Of a DNA stretch of 64,000 nt, positions 44,408-53,374 are shown piece by piece. The stretch comes from JBBQZP01 sp038207585 (lineage in GTDB: Bacteria; Pseudomonadota; Alphaproteobacteria; Rhodobacterales; Rhodobacteraceae): positions 22,281-86,280 of the forward strand of contig JBBQZP010000017.1 of assembly GCA_038207585.1 (NCBI GenBank), written 5' to 3'. Each line of letters starts with the position of its first letter. Positions within the stretch are counted from its first letter, which is position 1. Under the pieces are notes generated by a model that saw nothing but the letters and a program-made list of their open reading frames with translations, did no database searches and was not told the origin of the DNA. The translations under genes and the position numbers were made by a program.

Positions 44408-46465
44408 GTGCCCGATATTCCCAACAATTCCTCCACTACCGCAATCATCACCGGAACCGGGCAATTCGGCGGTAGCCTCGAGGCAAGCGGAGACGCCGAT
44501 TGGTGGCGCGTCAACCTTACGGTTGGGCTGACTTATGACTTTGTTCTAACCGGCGATGGCACGGCAACTTCACTTGATAATGGCCGCTTCTTGATCCTGA
44601 ACAGCGTGGGAACGAACATCGTGGGCCCCGGCTACAAGAACGGTCTTTTGTCGATCACGGCAGGCTCTACAGGCACCTATTACATCGCCGTCGAAGACTA
44701 TGAAAGTGACGGGTTGCTTGAAGGGAGTTACACCCTGACGGCCCGCACGAATGATACCGTGGTCAACAACAACACCACGACAAGCATCCTGTCTGGCAGC
44801 ACCCCCATTGCCGGATCGCTGGGCCAAAGCAATGACAGCGACTGGTACAAGGTCAGCCTGACTGCCGGCCGGAATTACGGTTTTCTGCTGAGCGGCGATG
44901 GCAGCCTTGAGACTTTGGACAACGCCCGCATCCGGCTTTACGATTCGACCGGAAGCACGGTGCTGGTCACCAGTTACAAGGGAACGACGCTTGAAGTTCT
45001 GGCGACATTGACGGGCACCTACTATATCGCCATCGACGATTATCAGTCGGAAAGCCAAGCCGAAGGAAACTTCCTGCTGCGACCGATGCTGTCCGACACC
45101 ATCGTCAGCAACACCGCCACAACATCAGCGCTGGCGACGAACGGCCAGGCGATTTCCACAATTGATGCACCCGGCGATTCCGACTGGTTCCGCGCTTATG
45201 AGGCCTCGGGGCTGACCTATGGCTACACCATCACCAGCGGTGCGGGCGCTGCGGGCGTAGCGGACCCCGACATCTACATGCGCGACGTTGACGGCAATCT
45301 TGTGGTCTATGGCGACACGTATTCGGGCACCAGTTCGACCATCAGCCACTCGGCCACAACCTCGGGCTATGTCTATATTCAGGCCGGAAACATCAACGAA
45401 AACGATATCGGCACCTACCGGATCAACAGCATCGCCACCGATAAGGTCCGAAACAACAACACATCCACCGCGCTTTTGCGTGACGGCGGGCGGGTCGACG
45501 GCACCGTTGACGCCAAAACCGATGCAGACTGGTACAAGTTCAGCACCGTAGCCGGGCGGACCTATACCTTCACGCTGAGCGGCGACGGCACGGCGGGCGA
45601 GCTTGACGATTTCAATCTGTCGCTGCGCAGCGCGTCGGGCACGATCATCCAGCAGAATTATACTGGCTACAGCGACTCTGTTTCGGTCACCTACAAGGCG
45701 ACCGCCACCGGATCGGTGTTCCTGTCGGCACAGGCTTATTACACCGCTTCGACCGGCGATTTCCGCCTTTCGGCTGTGTCGGATGCGGTGGCTGTCAACG
45801 GCACGAGCCTGTCGGATATTCTGACCGGGGGCACCGTGAACAACATTATTCAGGGGCTTGGCGGGAACGACCTGATATTCGGCGCACAAGGCAATGATTA
45901 CATGATCGGCGGCACCGGAAGCGACCGGCTTTACGGCGGGTCCGGCAATGATGTTCTGCGCGGCGATCTTGGAAATGACTTGATGTATGGCGGGTCCGGG
46001 ACGGACCGGGCGTATTTCGTCAGCTCAAGCAGGATCACCGTCGATCTGGCCAAGACCACAGCACAAAACACCGGCCAAGGCTTTGATATTCTGTCCGGAA
46101 TCGAGAATGTGACGACCGGCAGCGGCAGCGACCGCATCAAGGGAAATGCCGCCAACAACGTGCTGAGCGCGGGTGTGGGCTATGACACGCTGAACGGGGC
46201 AGCCGGGAATGACATCCTTTATGGCGGCGTTGCCGCAGACCGGTTCGAATTCGCGCGGGGTGGCGACCGTGACCGCGTCGCCGATTTCCAGAACAACGTC
46301 GATACGATTGCGCTGCTGCACCTTGGCGTCTCGTCGGTGACGCAGGCGATGTCCAAGGCCAGACAGGTGGGCGCGGATGTGGTCTTTGACTTTGGTCTGG
46401 GCGATACACTGATCGTGTCGCACACGACCCTTGCCGCCCTGCGTGACGATCTGGCGTTTGCGTGA
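44408..46465 (+). CDS. Secreted PPC-repeat and RTX calcium-binding protein
   Basis: A 685-residue protein with no N-terminal signal peptide. Four repeats of about 113 residues fit pre-peptidase C-terminal (PPC)-like domains, each with a D-x-D-W-(W/Y/F) segment (GDADWWRVNL, NDSDWYKVSL, GDSDWFRAYE, TDADWYKFST) and a GDG turn in three of them. Residues 470-560 hold RTX nonapeptides (GGNDLIFGAQGNDYMIGG, GGSGNDVLRGDLGNDLMYGG) that bind calcium. The C-terminal region (DRFEFARGGDRDRVADFQ) resembles type I secretion targets. The GTG at 44408 has GGAG seven bases upstream. It is probably exported by a type I system to the surface or medium; no catalytic domain is seen. Confidence 0.8.
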   Translation: MPDIPNNSSTTAIITGTGQFGGSLEASGDADWWRVNLTVGLTYDFVLTGDGTATSLDNGRFLILNSVGTNIVGPGYKNGLLSITAGSTGTYYIAVEDYESDGLLEGSYTLTARTNDTVVNNNTTTSILSGSTPIAGSLGQSNDSDWYKVSLTAGRNYGFLLSGDGSLETLDNARIRLYDSTGSTVLVTSYKGTTLEVLATLTGTYYIAIDDYQSESQAEGNFLLRPMLSDTIVSNTATTSALATNGQAISTIDAPGDSDWFRAYEASGLTYGYTITSGAGAAGVADPDIYMRDVDGNLVVYGDTYSGTSSTISHSATTSGYVYIQAGNINENDIGTYRINSIATDKVRNNNTSTALLRDGGRVDGTVDAKTDADWYKFSTVAGRTYTFTLSGDGTAGELDDFNLSLRSASGTIIQQNYTGYSDSVSVTYKATATGSVFLSAQAYYTASTGDFRLSAVSDAVAVNGTSLSDILTGGTVNNIIQGLGGNDLIFGAQGNDYMIGGTGSDRLYGGSGNDVLRGDLGNDLMYGGSGTDRAYFVSSSRITVDLAKTTAQNTGQGFDILSGIENVTTGSGSDRIKGNAANNVLSAGVGYDTLNGAAGNDILYGGVAADRFEFARGGDRDRVADFQNNVDTIALLHLGVSSVTQAMSKARQVGADVVFDFGLGDTLIVSHTTLAALRDDLAFA

Positions 46466-46550
46466 CGCCGGTTTTACGGCGGACAGCACTTGCGATGTCC
46501 TATGCCTGCAACATTGGCGGCTATATCCGCCAGTGTCGCAGCACCGCCCC

Positions 46551-46991
46551 TTATTCAGACTGAGCGCCAAGTTCCAATGTGATATCGCGCAGATAGGCAA
46601 GGCGCGGATCGGCATCGGGGCCACATTTTTGCAGCAGTGCCAGCATGCTGGGCGTCATAATGCGTAGCGTGTCCATACTTGGTTCCGACGTTCCGGTAAA
46701 GCTGCCCGGCAGGCTGCCAGCAAGCAGTCCGGTGACCAGCGCCCGCCATTCCGTGCCAAGCGCGCGCAGATCGCTTTTGCTGACCGGTTCGGCTCCCGCC
46801 AAACGTTCCGCTTCGCCCCGCGACAGAATTTCGGCGATGGGCGATGCGATCAGTTTGCGATAGTCGATGCCCACCCGGCTTTCGGCATAGCCGATGACCG
46901 CCGGATCGCATGACCCGCCCTGTGCGGCGTTACACCCCATCAGGGCGACCAATCCGATCAGCGCCGCCTGCCACCTTGCAAAATGCCTCAT
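46551..46991 (-). CDS. Small lipoprotein, last gene of the DUF4123 operon
   Basis: 146 residues. The signal peptide MRHFARWQAALIGLVALMGC has the lipobox LMGC, so Cys20 would be lipidated and the protein anchored to a membrane facing the periplasm. The mature part (about 125 residues) has no recognised domain. GGGAGGG lies just before the ATG at 46991. As the last gene behind a predicted secreted protease, it could be a periplasmic immunity protein; this is inference. Confidence 0.7.
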   Translation of the reverse strand: MRHFARWQAALIGLVALMGCNAAQGGSCDPAVIGYAESRVGIDYRKLIASPIAEILSRGEAERLAGAEPVSKSDLRALGTEWRALVTGLLAGSLPGSFTGTSEPSMDTLRIMTPSMLALLQKCGPDADPRLAYLRDITLELGAQSE

Positions 46992-47019
46992 ACGCCCTCC
47001 CCCCGACCATGGCACAATG

Positions 47020-47751
47020 TTACCAGTTCGCCAGAATCGCGGCCACTTCATCGCGCAGCGGTATGAACGGAACACCGCTGATCCCGTTGTCGGTGCCGCG
47101 CGTGTCGGTAGCAAACTGGGTCACGATCCATTTTGCGCGGTCAGATTTCATTGCAGCCACGTCACGCAGGTAGGCCAGAACCACGTTCGGTTCCTGAACG
47201 GTCTGGATTTTCTTCAACACGGCTTCGGCGGCGGGTGCGTCGTTGAACGACACCAGATAGCGCGCGTGCTGCCAGGTTTCGGAAAATTGCAAACCCGTGC
47301 CAAAACCCCAGTCCCAGGTGATCTTGTCTTTAACAATGGTGCGCACGTCTTCGCCGACGGCGCGGGCGAACCCGAAATAGATAAAGGCATAGTCGTTCGA
47401 TCCGCCGGGCATCTGATACGGCACCACATGAAAACTGCCACGCATCAGTTCCATAAAGGGTGCATCCAGCGCCGCCGCACCGCCGGGTGCGCCGCGCAAT
47501 TGTGCCACCGCCGTCCATCCCTGCGCCATGAAAAGGCGCTGATAGGCGGGCGTGGCCGTGAGAACCAGCGTCACCCCCATGAACCCCACCATCGCGCGCA
47601 GGCACAAAAGTGCGGGGGCAAATTCCTCGTACGGGGCAAAGAACGGTTCCAGAGCCGCGGCGGCCCGGTCGCTGCATTGGGCGGCGTGACGCTCGAGTGC
47701 GGCTTCGGTGCCGGGGCGGCAGTATTTGAGTTCGCCCGAAAAGACATTCAT
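47020..47751 (-). CDS. Protein of unknown function in the DUF4123 operon
   Basis: 243 residues with no recognised domain and no signal peptide. The middle has a weakly hydrophobic stretch (CLRAMVGFMGVTLVLTATPAY). GGGAGAACGGG precedes the ATG at 47751, 13 bases after the protease gene stop. The sequence is mixed alpha/beta and ends FIPLRDEVAAILANW. It could be a second immunity, a second effector or an accessory factor. Confidence 0.6.
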   Translation of the reverse strand: MNVFSGELKYCRPGTEAALERHAAQCSDRAAAALEPFFAPYEEFAPALLCLRAMVGFMGVTLVLTATPAYQRLFMAQGWTAVAQLRGAPGGAAALDAPFMELMRGSFHVVPYQMPGGSNDYAFIYFGFARAVGEDVRTIVKDKITWDWGFGTGLQFSETWQHARYLVSFNDAPAAEAVLKKIQTVQEPNVVLAYLRDVAAMKSDRAKWIVTQFATDTRGTDNGISGVPFIPLRDEVAAILANW

Positions 47752-47764
47752 CCCGTTCTCCCGC

Positions 47765-48991
47765 TCATCTTCCAGTCACCTTGTCCCATTGCTTGTAGCG
47801 CAGGCGTTTGCGTTGCGGGCGCGGGCTGCCGTAGCCCATCAGGTTGAGCACGTCATTGGTTGCCACATTGGTCTGGCCTGCGGTCTGCACAGTCAGATGC
47901 GGCACATATTGGCTGGCCCCGGCCGGATCGTTCGTGTGTCGCAAGCCGATGCAATGGCCGAATTCATGTGCGGCGGTGCTGTAGGTGCCACTGTCGTTGT
48001 TGAAGAAAACGCCATAATTCGAGACGATATTGCGGGCATAGCCATTCAAGGTGCGCCCCGTCTCAACCGGGGGGCGCATCAGAAACAGGATATAGGTCTG
48101 CGTTGGATTGGCCGCTGATACGGTGGCAAAGGCCGCATCCATGATCGCGTGCATCTGGGCACTTTTGGCGATGAACTGTGCAAGCGTGATCGTATTGGTC
48201 GCATCAAAAAACGCGCCGTTCATCAGGTTTGTCGTCGCGGGGATCTTGTGTTCGGGCAGGCTGGTCAGCACCACCTTCACCGCCGCGTCGCGGTAGGCAT
48301 CGTCAAACAGCGTCTGGAACTGCGCAAGATTCGACGTCGGGCGCGGCAGGGCCAGACTGGGGGCCGCTGGCGGGGCAACGGGTGCGCCCGGCGGGCCGGG
48401 AGGTGCCGCAGGTGCCGGCACGTCCTGATTCACATGGCAAATGCCCACGCGGTAGGTGATCAGTTCAAGACACGACACATGCACCCAGCCGATATCCTTG
48501 CCCGAGCATTTCACGATGATCGTGCAATCGCCCTTTGCATCGCCCTTGATCGTGAAATCGGCCCCGCTGGCCGTGATCGTGGCGGTCACGACCGATGCCT
48601 TGCCGGCAGGCTTTGCCTCATAGGTGCAGTTGGCGATGCAGGGCTGGCTGCCGTCGAAGTGTATTTTCGCCGTGGTTGTCTGGCCCTTTTCCACCGAAAG
48701 CCAGACCGCCGCATCCCGGGTCAGCCGGTTCGTGGGTGCGGTCTTTGCCTTGGTCGGCGGCACTTTGTAATCATCGGCAGGGGCTGCGACCATATCGGTC
48801 TTGTCATCAAAGCCGAAGTATTTTTGCCGGTCGGAATGGATCTTGAACTCGGCGAAATTCGGGCAGCAGATCTGCACACCCGATGTCGACCCGCCCCCCG
48901 GCTGACCGCCCGCGCCGGGGGTCTGCGCACTGCCACCCTGCGGCAGTTGCTGCGGGGTGCTAGAGGTTTTCGCGCTGTTTCCACCACACAT
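47765..48991 (-). CDS. Predicted metzincin-type zinc metallopeptidase (putative T6SS effector)
   Basis: A 408-residue protein. The N-terminal 40 residues are low-complexity Gly/Ser/Gln/Pro with no signal peptide. Residues 40-195 form an Ig-like, Cys-rich region (FDGSQPCIANCTYEAKP; GDCTIIVKCSGKDIGWVHVSC). A Pro/Ala-rich linker follows (APAAPPGPPGAPVAPPAAP). The C-terminal domain has HEFGHCIGLRH (H342, E343, H346, H352), matching HExxHxxGxxH, and a Met-turn NLMGYG with Met385. The catalytic set is thus complete. It starts two bases after the upstream stop. Because the operon begins with a DUF4123 chaperone gene, delivery by a type VI secretion system is plausible. Confidence 0.65.
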   Translation of the reverse strand: MCGGNSAKTSSTPQQLPQGGSAQTPGAGGQPGGGSTSGVQICCPNFAEFKIHSDRQKYFGFDDKTDMVAAPADDYKVPPTKAKTAPTNRLTRDAAVWLSVEKGQTTTAKIHFDGSQPCIANCTYEAKPAGKASVVTATITASGADFTIKGDAKGDCTIIVKCSGKDIGWVHVSCLELITYRVGICHVNQDVPAPAAPPGPPGAPVAPPAAPSLALPRPTSNLAQFQTLFDDAYRDAAVKVVLTSLPEHKIPATTNLMNGAFFDATNTITLAQFIAKSAQMHAIMDAAFATVSAANPTQTYILFLMRPPVETGRTLNGYARNIVSNYGVFFNNDSGTYSTAAHEFGHCIGLRHTNDPAGASQYVPHLTVQTAGQTNVATNDVLNLMGYGSPRPQRKRLRYKQWDKVTGR

Positions 48992-48993
48992 GT

Positions 48994-49737
48994 CTAGCTC
49001 GTCTCCATCTGACGCAACATCACGTTCATCCGTTTCAGGGCATAATCGAACATAACCCGCGCCGGATCATCGCCGCTTTTGGCCGCCTCGGTGATCTTTG
49101 CGCGCACCCATGGATAAAGCGGGTCGTCAAAGAACCGCCGTCCCAGGGTGAAGGCAAGGGCGAGGCAAACTTTCGCCCCCAGCACAGGCTCAAGCCCCAG
49201 ATGTGCCGCTGCCCGCCCTGCCTCTGCCTCGAAGGCGGGGCCAGGATAGGCGGCGCGGTCCTGCGGGCTGAACGGGCAGCCCTTGATCAGGGCGGCGTGC
49301 AGATCGGCAAGCGACGTGCGGCTGTCGGTCACAAGGGCAAGATGGGGCTGATAGCCGATCAGGATTTTCGCAGAAATCTCGCCCGTCTCGCCGATATAGC
49401 GGTCGGCGTGGGCCATGAAGGCGGTGCGCGCGGCCTCCAGCTTTTCCGTCTCGCCCGCCGCTTGCAACAATGCACCGTGAATCGCTGCAAAGCGCGGGTC
49501 GGTGTGAAACCAGCTGCCAAGGTAATGCATCAGGAACAGCACATAGGCCGCACTGTCCATCCGGGTCAGATCGAACCCGTCCGCCACCTTGACACCGTGG
49601 CGCACGAAGGCCTGGCACTGCGCATCGCCAAGCCCTCTGAACCGGCTCTCATTCAGGCCGACCAGTGTAGGGCGAAGCTGTATATAGTTGCTTTGAAAGC
49701 GTATTTCAGCCAGCAGCGCGTCAGACATCTGTTTCAC
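48994..49737 (-). CDS. Protein of unknown function, DUF4123-operon accessory
   Basis: About 247 residues, largely helical, with no signal peptide and no recognised domain. Motifs visible are LRPTLVGLNESRFRGLGD and AAYVLFLMHYLGSWFHTDPRF. The GTG at 49737 overlaps the upstream stop (GTGA) with GGAGG a few bases before it; the ATG at 49728 is an alternative. Tight coupling to DUF4123 on one side and the predicted protease on the other suggests an accessory or second chaperone. Confidence 0.65.
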   Translation of the reverse strand: MKQMSDALLAEIRFQSNYIQLRPTLVGLNESRFRGLGDAQCQAFVRHGVKVADGFDLTRMDSAAYVLFLMHYLGSWFHTDPRFAAIHGALLQAAGETEKLEAARTAFMAHADRYIGETGEISAKILIGYQPHLALVTDSRTSLADLHAALIKGCPFSPQDRAAYPGPAFEAEAGRAAAHLGLEPVLGAKVCLALAFTLGRRFFDDPLYPWVRAKITEAAKSGDDPARVMFDYALKRMNVMLRQMETS

Positions 49738-50402
49738 GCCGCCGCCTCCATCCGCACATGACGCAGTTGTGGCCCGGCCAGCGGTGTTGTGGCAAGATAG
49801 ATCATGTCGACCCCTTGCAGCAATTCGGTCACGATCGGGTCGGGCGGGGTTTGCGCCAGAAACGCGTTCAGAACTGCCTCGTGCCAGAATTTGAGGTACA
49901 AGGTCGTGCCCGACGGCGTGGCCACCTTTGTGAACCGGCGCAGGTGATCGCAAAGCGCGTCAATCGGCTTGTGGCTGCGCAACAGGATGCCCACCCCTTT
50001 ACCCCACAGATCCCAGGGCGCATCGCTTTGGGTAAAGATATGCCGGGTGAAATCCACCGCCGGATCCAGCGCCACAAGCCAGGGTGCCACATCGCGCAGG
50101 TCCTCGTCCCCCTCCTCGCGGAACAAGCATTTATGTGCCAGACCCGAGGTCGCAAGACTATCAGCCAGATTGGCCACCAAAGCGGCATCCAAAATGGCAA
50201 AAGCGCCCGGCGCGCCCGCGTCCTGTGCAAAAAGAACCGGCAACAGCATCTCGGGCACTTTGTCGTCGTCCTGATCATCCAGCGGGGCGAAGTCTTTGAT
50301 CACGCTGATATTGATCTGAGGCGATGTGTCTTTGACAGTGCCCCCCTGCGCCCCTGCCCCCGCACCGACGACCCAAGGATCGTCTTCATTGGTCAAATCC
50401 AT
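49734..50402 (-). CDS. DUF4123-domain protein (T6SS effector chaperone)
   Basis: 222 residues. The second half fits DUF4123: FAILDAALVANLADSLATSGLAHKCLFREEGDEDLRDVAPWLVAL, WGKGVGILLRSHKPIDALCDHLRRF and LYLKFWHEAVLNAFL, with the YAILD-like start and the RF-x-P-type end of the domain. DUF4123 (Tap-1/TEC) proteins load effectors onto VgrG in type VI secretion. The ATG at 50402 is used; the ribosome binding site is weak. No vgrG, hcp, PAAR or T6SS structural gene is in the window. Confidence 0.7.
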   Translation of the reverse strand: MDLTNEDDPWVVGAGAGAQGGTVKDTSPQINISVIKDFAPLDDQDDDKVPEMLLPVLFAQDAGAPGAFAILDAALVANLADSLATSGLAHKCLFREEGDEDLRDVAPWLVALDPAVDFTRHIFTQSDAPWDLWGKGVGILLRSHKPIDALCDHLRRFTKVATPSGTTLYLKFWHEAVLNAFLAQTPPDPIVTELLQGVDMIYLATTPLAGPQLRHVRMEAAA

Positions 50403-50424
50403 CGCGCAAGAACCCAAATCAAAA

Positions 50425-50439
50425 AGTATGCGCCATACT
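50425..50439. promoter_or_regulatory. 15-bp palindrome upstream of the DUF4123 operon
   Basis: AGTATG-CGC-CATACT lies 23-37 bases before the DUF4123 start, where a repressor or activator could act. No promoter hexamers are clear around it. Confidence 0.35.
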
Positions 50440-50572
50440 ACATTGCCTTTGCATTTCGGCAATCAAAACTTGGAACGGAAATCCTTACCCCGCCACGGCC
50501 CCACGATCCGCGCACTTGCAACAAGGCAGTTTTGCCCCACCCCGGAAAACCCCCGCGATTTCAATGGAAAAG

Positions 50573-50648
50573 TGGTGCCCCCAGAGAGACTCGAACTCCC
50601 GACCCTCTGATTACAAATCAGACGCTCTACCAGCTGAGCTATAGGGGC
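50573..50648 (-). tRNA. tRNA-Thr (anticodon TGT)
   Basis: A 76-base cloverleaf with encoded CCA end. The acceptor stem GCCCCTA/TGGGGGC, D arm AGCTCAGCTGGTAGAGC, anticodon stem TCTGA/TCAGA around loop TTTGTAA (anticodon TGT) and T arm GGGAGTTCGAGTCTCTC are all present. Confidence 0.97.
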
Positions 50649-50691
50649 AACGCGGGTCAGATAGCGGGGTCGGCGCGCCGTTGCAAGAGGG

Positions 50692-52356
50692 TCAGGTGCG
50701 CGGGCGGTTGGCGCGGGCCAAAAGGGCCACGGCGCACAGGCCCACCGCCATCACGACCAGGGCGGCAGGGGCGGCGTCGCCAAGGCGTTCAAGGCTTGCC
50801 TGTTCATAGACGCGGGTGGCCAGTGTGTTGAAGTTGAACGGGCGCAAAAGCAGCGTTGCGGGCAGTTCCTTCACACTGTCGACGAACACCAGCAAAAGCG
50901 CAGTTGCCACCGACCCCCGCATCAACGGCAGATAGACCCGCACAAGCGCGCCCCCCGCGCTTTGCCCCAACGACCGCGCGGCATGTGGCAGGTTGGGCGA
51001 GATACGCCCAAAGGCCACGTCTACCGCCCCTTGGGCGATGCCAAAGAACCGCACGATATAGGCCAGCACGATCGCCGCCGCCGTCCCCGTCAGGATCAGG
51101 CCGGGGTCATACCCGGTCAGCGCCAGCACGGCATCGGCCACGCGGTGATCCAGTGCGGCCAGCGGCACCAGCATTCCCAGCGCCAGTACGGCCCCCGGTG
51201 CGGCATAGCCCAGCGTCGTCACCGGCAGCAACAGGCGCGGCAACCGGTGCCCCGACAGGCGCACGGCATAGACCAGAAACAGCGCGCCCCCTACAGCCCC
51301 CAGCGCCGCAAAACCACCCGTCAGCATCGAATTCACCAACGCCCGACCCAGATCATACGACAGCCATGCGCCCGGATTGTCGAACCCATGCGACGCCATC
51401 ACCGCCACCGGCAACACAAACCCCAGCCCAAAGGGCGCAAGGCAGATCACCAGAGCCACCCCCGCCGACACTCCCCTCAGCCGGACCGGGACCACACTGC
51501 GGGCGTTGCGGGCCGGGCTGTGAAAGCGCGCATTGCGGCGGCCCGAACGCTCAATTCCCATCAGCACCACGATCACCGCCAGCAACAAAAGTGCGATCTG
51601 CGCCGCCCCCGCCGCATTGCCCGAGGTCAACCATGTGGTGAACAGACCTGTCGTCAGCGTCTGCACGCCGAAATGCAGGGCGGTGCCATAGTCGGCCACC
51701 GTCTCCATCAGGGCCAGTGCTACCCCTGCGGCAATCGCCGGACGGGCCAGCGGCAGGCCCACCCGCCAGAACAGCGCGAGCGGCCCTGCACCCAAAGCGC
51801 GCGCCACCTCGTACGACGACCCCGATTGTTCGCGGAAGGCCGCGCGGGCCAGCAGATAGACGTAAGGGTATAGCGCGGATGACAGCACCAGAACCGCCGC
51901 ACCCCGCGTGCGCACATCGAAAAACCAGTAATCGCGCGCCGAAGTCCACCCGAACGTGGCGCGCAAAGCGGTCTGCACGGCGCCTGCATAATCAAAGAAA
52001 TCGACCAGCGCGTAGGCGCCCACATAGGCAGGTATCGCCAGCGGGAACAAAAGCGCGTAATCCAGCCAGCGCGATCCGGGAAAGCGGTACATCGTAACCA
52101 GCCACGCCGTGACCGTGCCAGCCACCGCCGTGCAAAGCCCCACCCCCAGCATCATCACGCCGGTATTGCCAAGATAGCGCGGCAGAACCGTCGCCATCAG
52201 ATGCGGCCAGATGTTTTCAACCGGGTGAAACGCGATCCAGATCACTGCCAGAATGGGGGCGACCACCAGAACCGCGATCACCAGCGCGCCAATCGACCAG
52301 CCGTCGGGCCATATCCGGCGCAGCGCTATTGATTGACTGTTTTGGTCAGGCATCAT
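50692..52356 (-). CDS. Fe3+-type ABC transporter permease
   Basis: A 554-residue permease with about 12 transmembrane segments in two homologous halves, as in FbpB/SfuB/CysW-type iron permeases. Each half has an EAA-type motif (SYEVARALGAGPLALFWRVGLPLARPAI and LPHAARSLGQSAGGALVRVYLPLMRGS). No binding protein or ATPase gene adjoins it, so the partners are elsewhere; substrate iron is inferred from the family. A second ATG three bases in is possible. Confidence 0.88.
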   Translation of the reverse strand: MMPDQNSQSIALRRIWPDGWSIGALVIAVLVVAPILAVIWIAFHPVENIWPHLMATVLPRYLGNTGVMMLGVGLCTAVAGTVTAWLVTMYRFPGSRWLDYALLFPLAIPAYVGAYALVDFFDYAGAVQTALRATFGWTSARDYWFFDVRTRGAAVLVLSSALYPYVYLLARAAFREQSGSSYEVARALGAGPLALFWRVGLPLARPAIAAGVALALMETVADYGTALHFGVQTLTTGLFTTWLTSGNAAGAAQIALLLLAVIVVLMGIERSGRRNARFHSPARNARSVVPVRLRGVSAGVALVICLAPFGLGFVLPVAVMASHGFDNPGAWLSYDLGRALVNSMLTGGFAALGAVGGALFLVYAVRLSGHRLPRLLLPVTTLGYAAPGAVLALGMLVPLAALDHRVADAVLALTGYDPGLILTGTAAAIVLAYIVRFFGIAQGAVDVAFGRISPNLPHAARSLGQSAGGALVRVYLPLMRGSVATALLLVFVDSVKELPATLLLRPFNFNTLATRVYEQASLERLGDAAPAALVVMAVGLCAVALLARANRPRT

Positions 52357-52453
52357 CCGGTCGGGTTACAGGAAAGCAGTTTAACTGTCCAGAAAACCTC
52401 TTATAGTCGCGCCAAACCGCAAAACGCGGCAAAACCGGAAGAAACAGGCTCCC

Positions 52454-53326
52454 ATGCGTATCGTCTATCACCTTGGCGTTCATTGCACCGATGAAGAGCG
52501 CCTGCTGAAATGCCTTCTGAAAAACCGTGGCGCGCTGTCTGCAGAAGGCATCGTTGTTCCGGGGCCGATGCGCTATCGCAACCTGATCCGTGACACCGCC
52601 GTCAGCCTTGAGGGGCGTGCGGCATCGACCGACACGCAGGCACTGGTGCTGGACCAGATCATGGACGAAGACGTGGCCGACCGCCTGATCCTGAGTTGGG
52701 AGAATTTTCTGGCCTTTCCGCAATGGGCGCTGCGCGGCGAGTTCTATCCCACGGGCGGCGCACGTCTGCGCGCGATCACCCAGATTTTCCCCGAGATCGA
52801 CGCGGAATTCCATATGGCGATCCGCAATCCGGCGACATTCCTGCCCGCCCTTTACGAACGCCAGCGCGGCAAATCCTATGACGAGTTCATGAAGGGCAGC
52901 CACCCGCAGGATCTGTTCTGGTCAGACCTGATCGGGTCGATCATCGCGACCAACCCGGACGTTCCGTTTCACATCTGGTGCGATGAAGACACGCCCCTGA
53001 TCTGGCCCGAGATCATCCGCTCTATTTCAGGGCACGGCCCCGACACGGCCATTGAGGGCACGGATGATCTGCTGGCCACGATCATGTCCGAAGACGGGAT
53101 GCGCCGGATGAACGCCTACCTCGCACAGCACCCGCCCAAGACGCCGGGCCAGCGTCGCCGCATCGCCTCGGCCTTTCTTGACAAGTTTGCACTGCCCGAA
53201 AAGATCGAAATGACCATCGACCTGCCGGGCTGGTCGGGCGATCTGATCGACGCGCTGACCCGTCAGTATGATCAGGATGTCGCCCGCATCGCGCAGATGC
53301 CGGGGGTTATCTTTCACGGCGCATAG
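52454..53326 (+). CDS. Conserved protein of unknown function
   Basis: 290 residues, no signal peptide. The start MRIVYHLGVHCTDEERLLKCLLKN and the region WENFLAFPQWALRGEFYPTGG are distinctive and suggest a nucleotide- or sulfotransferase-like fold, but no catalytic motif is certain. A weak ribosome binding site precedes the ATG. It is divergent from the iron permease and stands alone. Confidence 0.65.
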   Translation: MRIVYHLGVHCTDEERLLKCLLKNRGALSAEGIVVPGPMRYRNLIRDTAVSLEGRAASTDTQALVLDQIMDEDVADRLILSWENFLAFPQWALRGEFYPTGGARLRAITQIFPEIDAEFHMAIRNPATFLPALYERQRGKSYDEFMKGSHPQDLFWSDLIGSIIATNPDVPFHIWCDEDTPLIWPEIIRSISGHGPDTAIEGTDDLLATIMSEDGMRRMNAYLAQHPPKTPGQRRRIASAFLDKFALPEKIEMTIDLPGWSGDLIDALTRQYDQDVARIAQMPGVIFHGA

Positions 53327-53374
53327 CGCGGCCCGGTCAGGCCGCGCCGCCGTCTTGCGCCCCGAATTGCGGGG

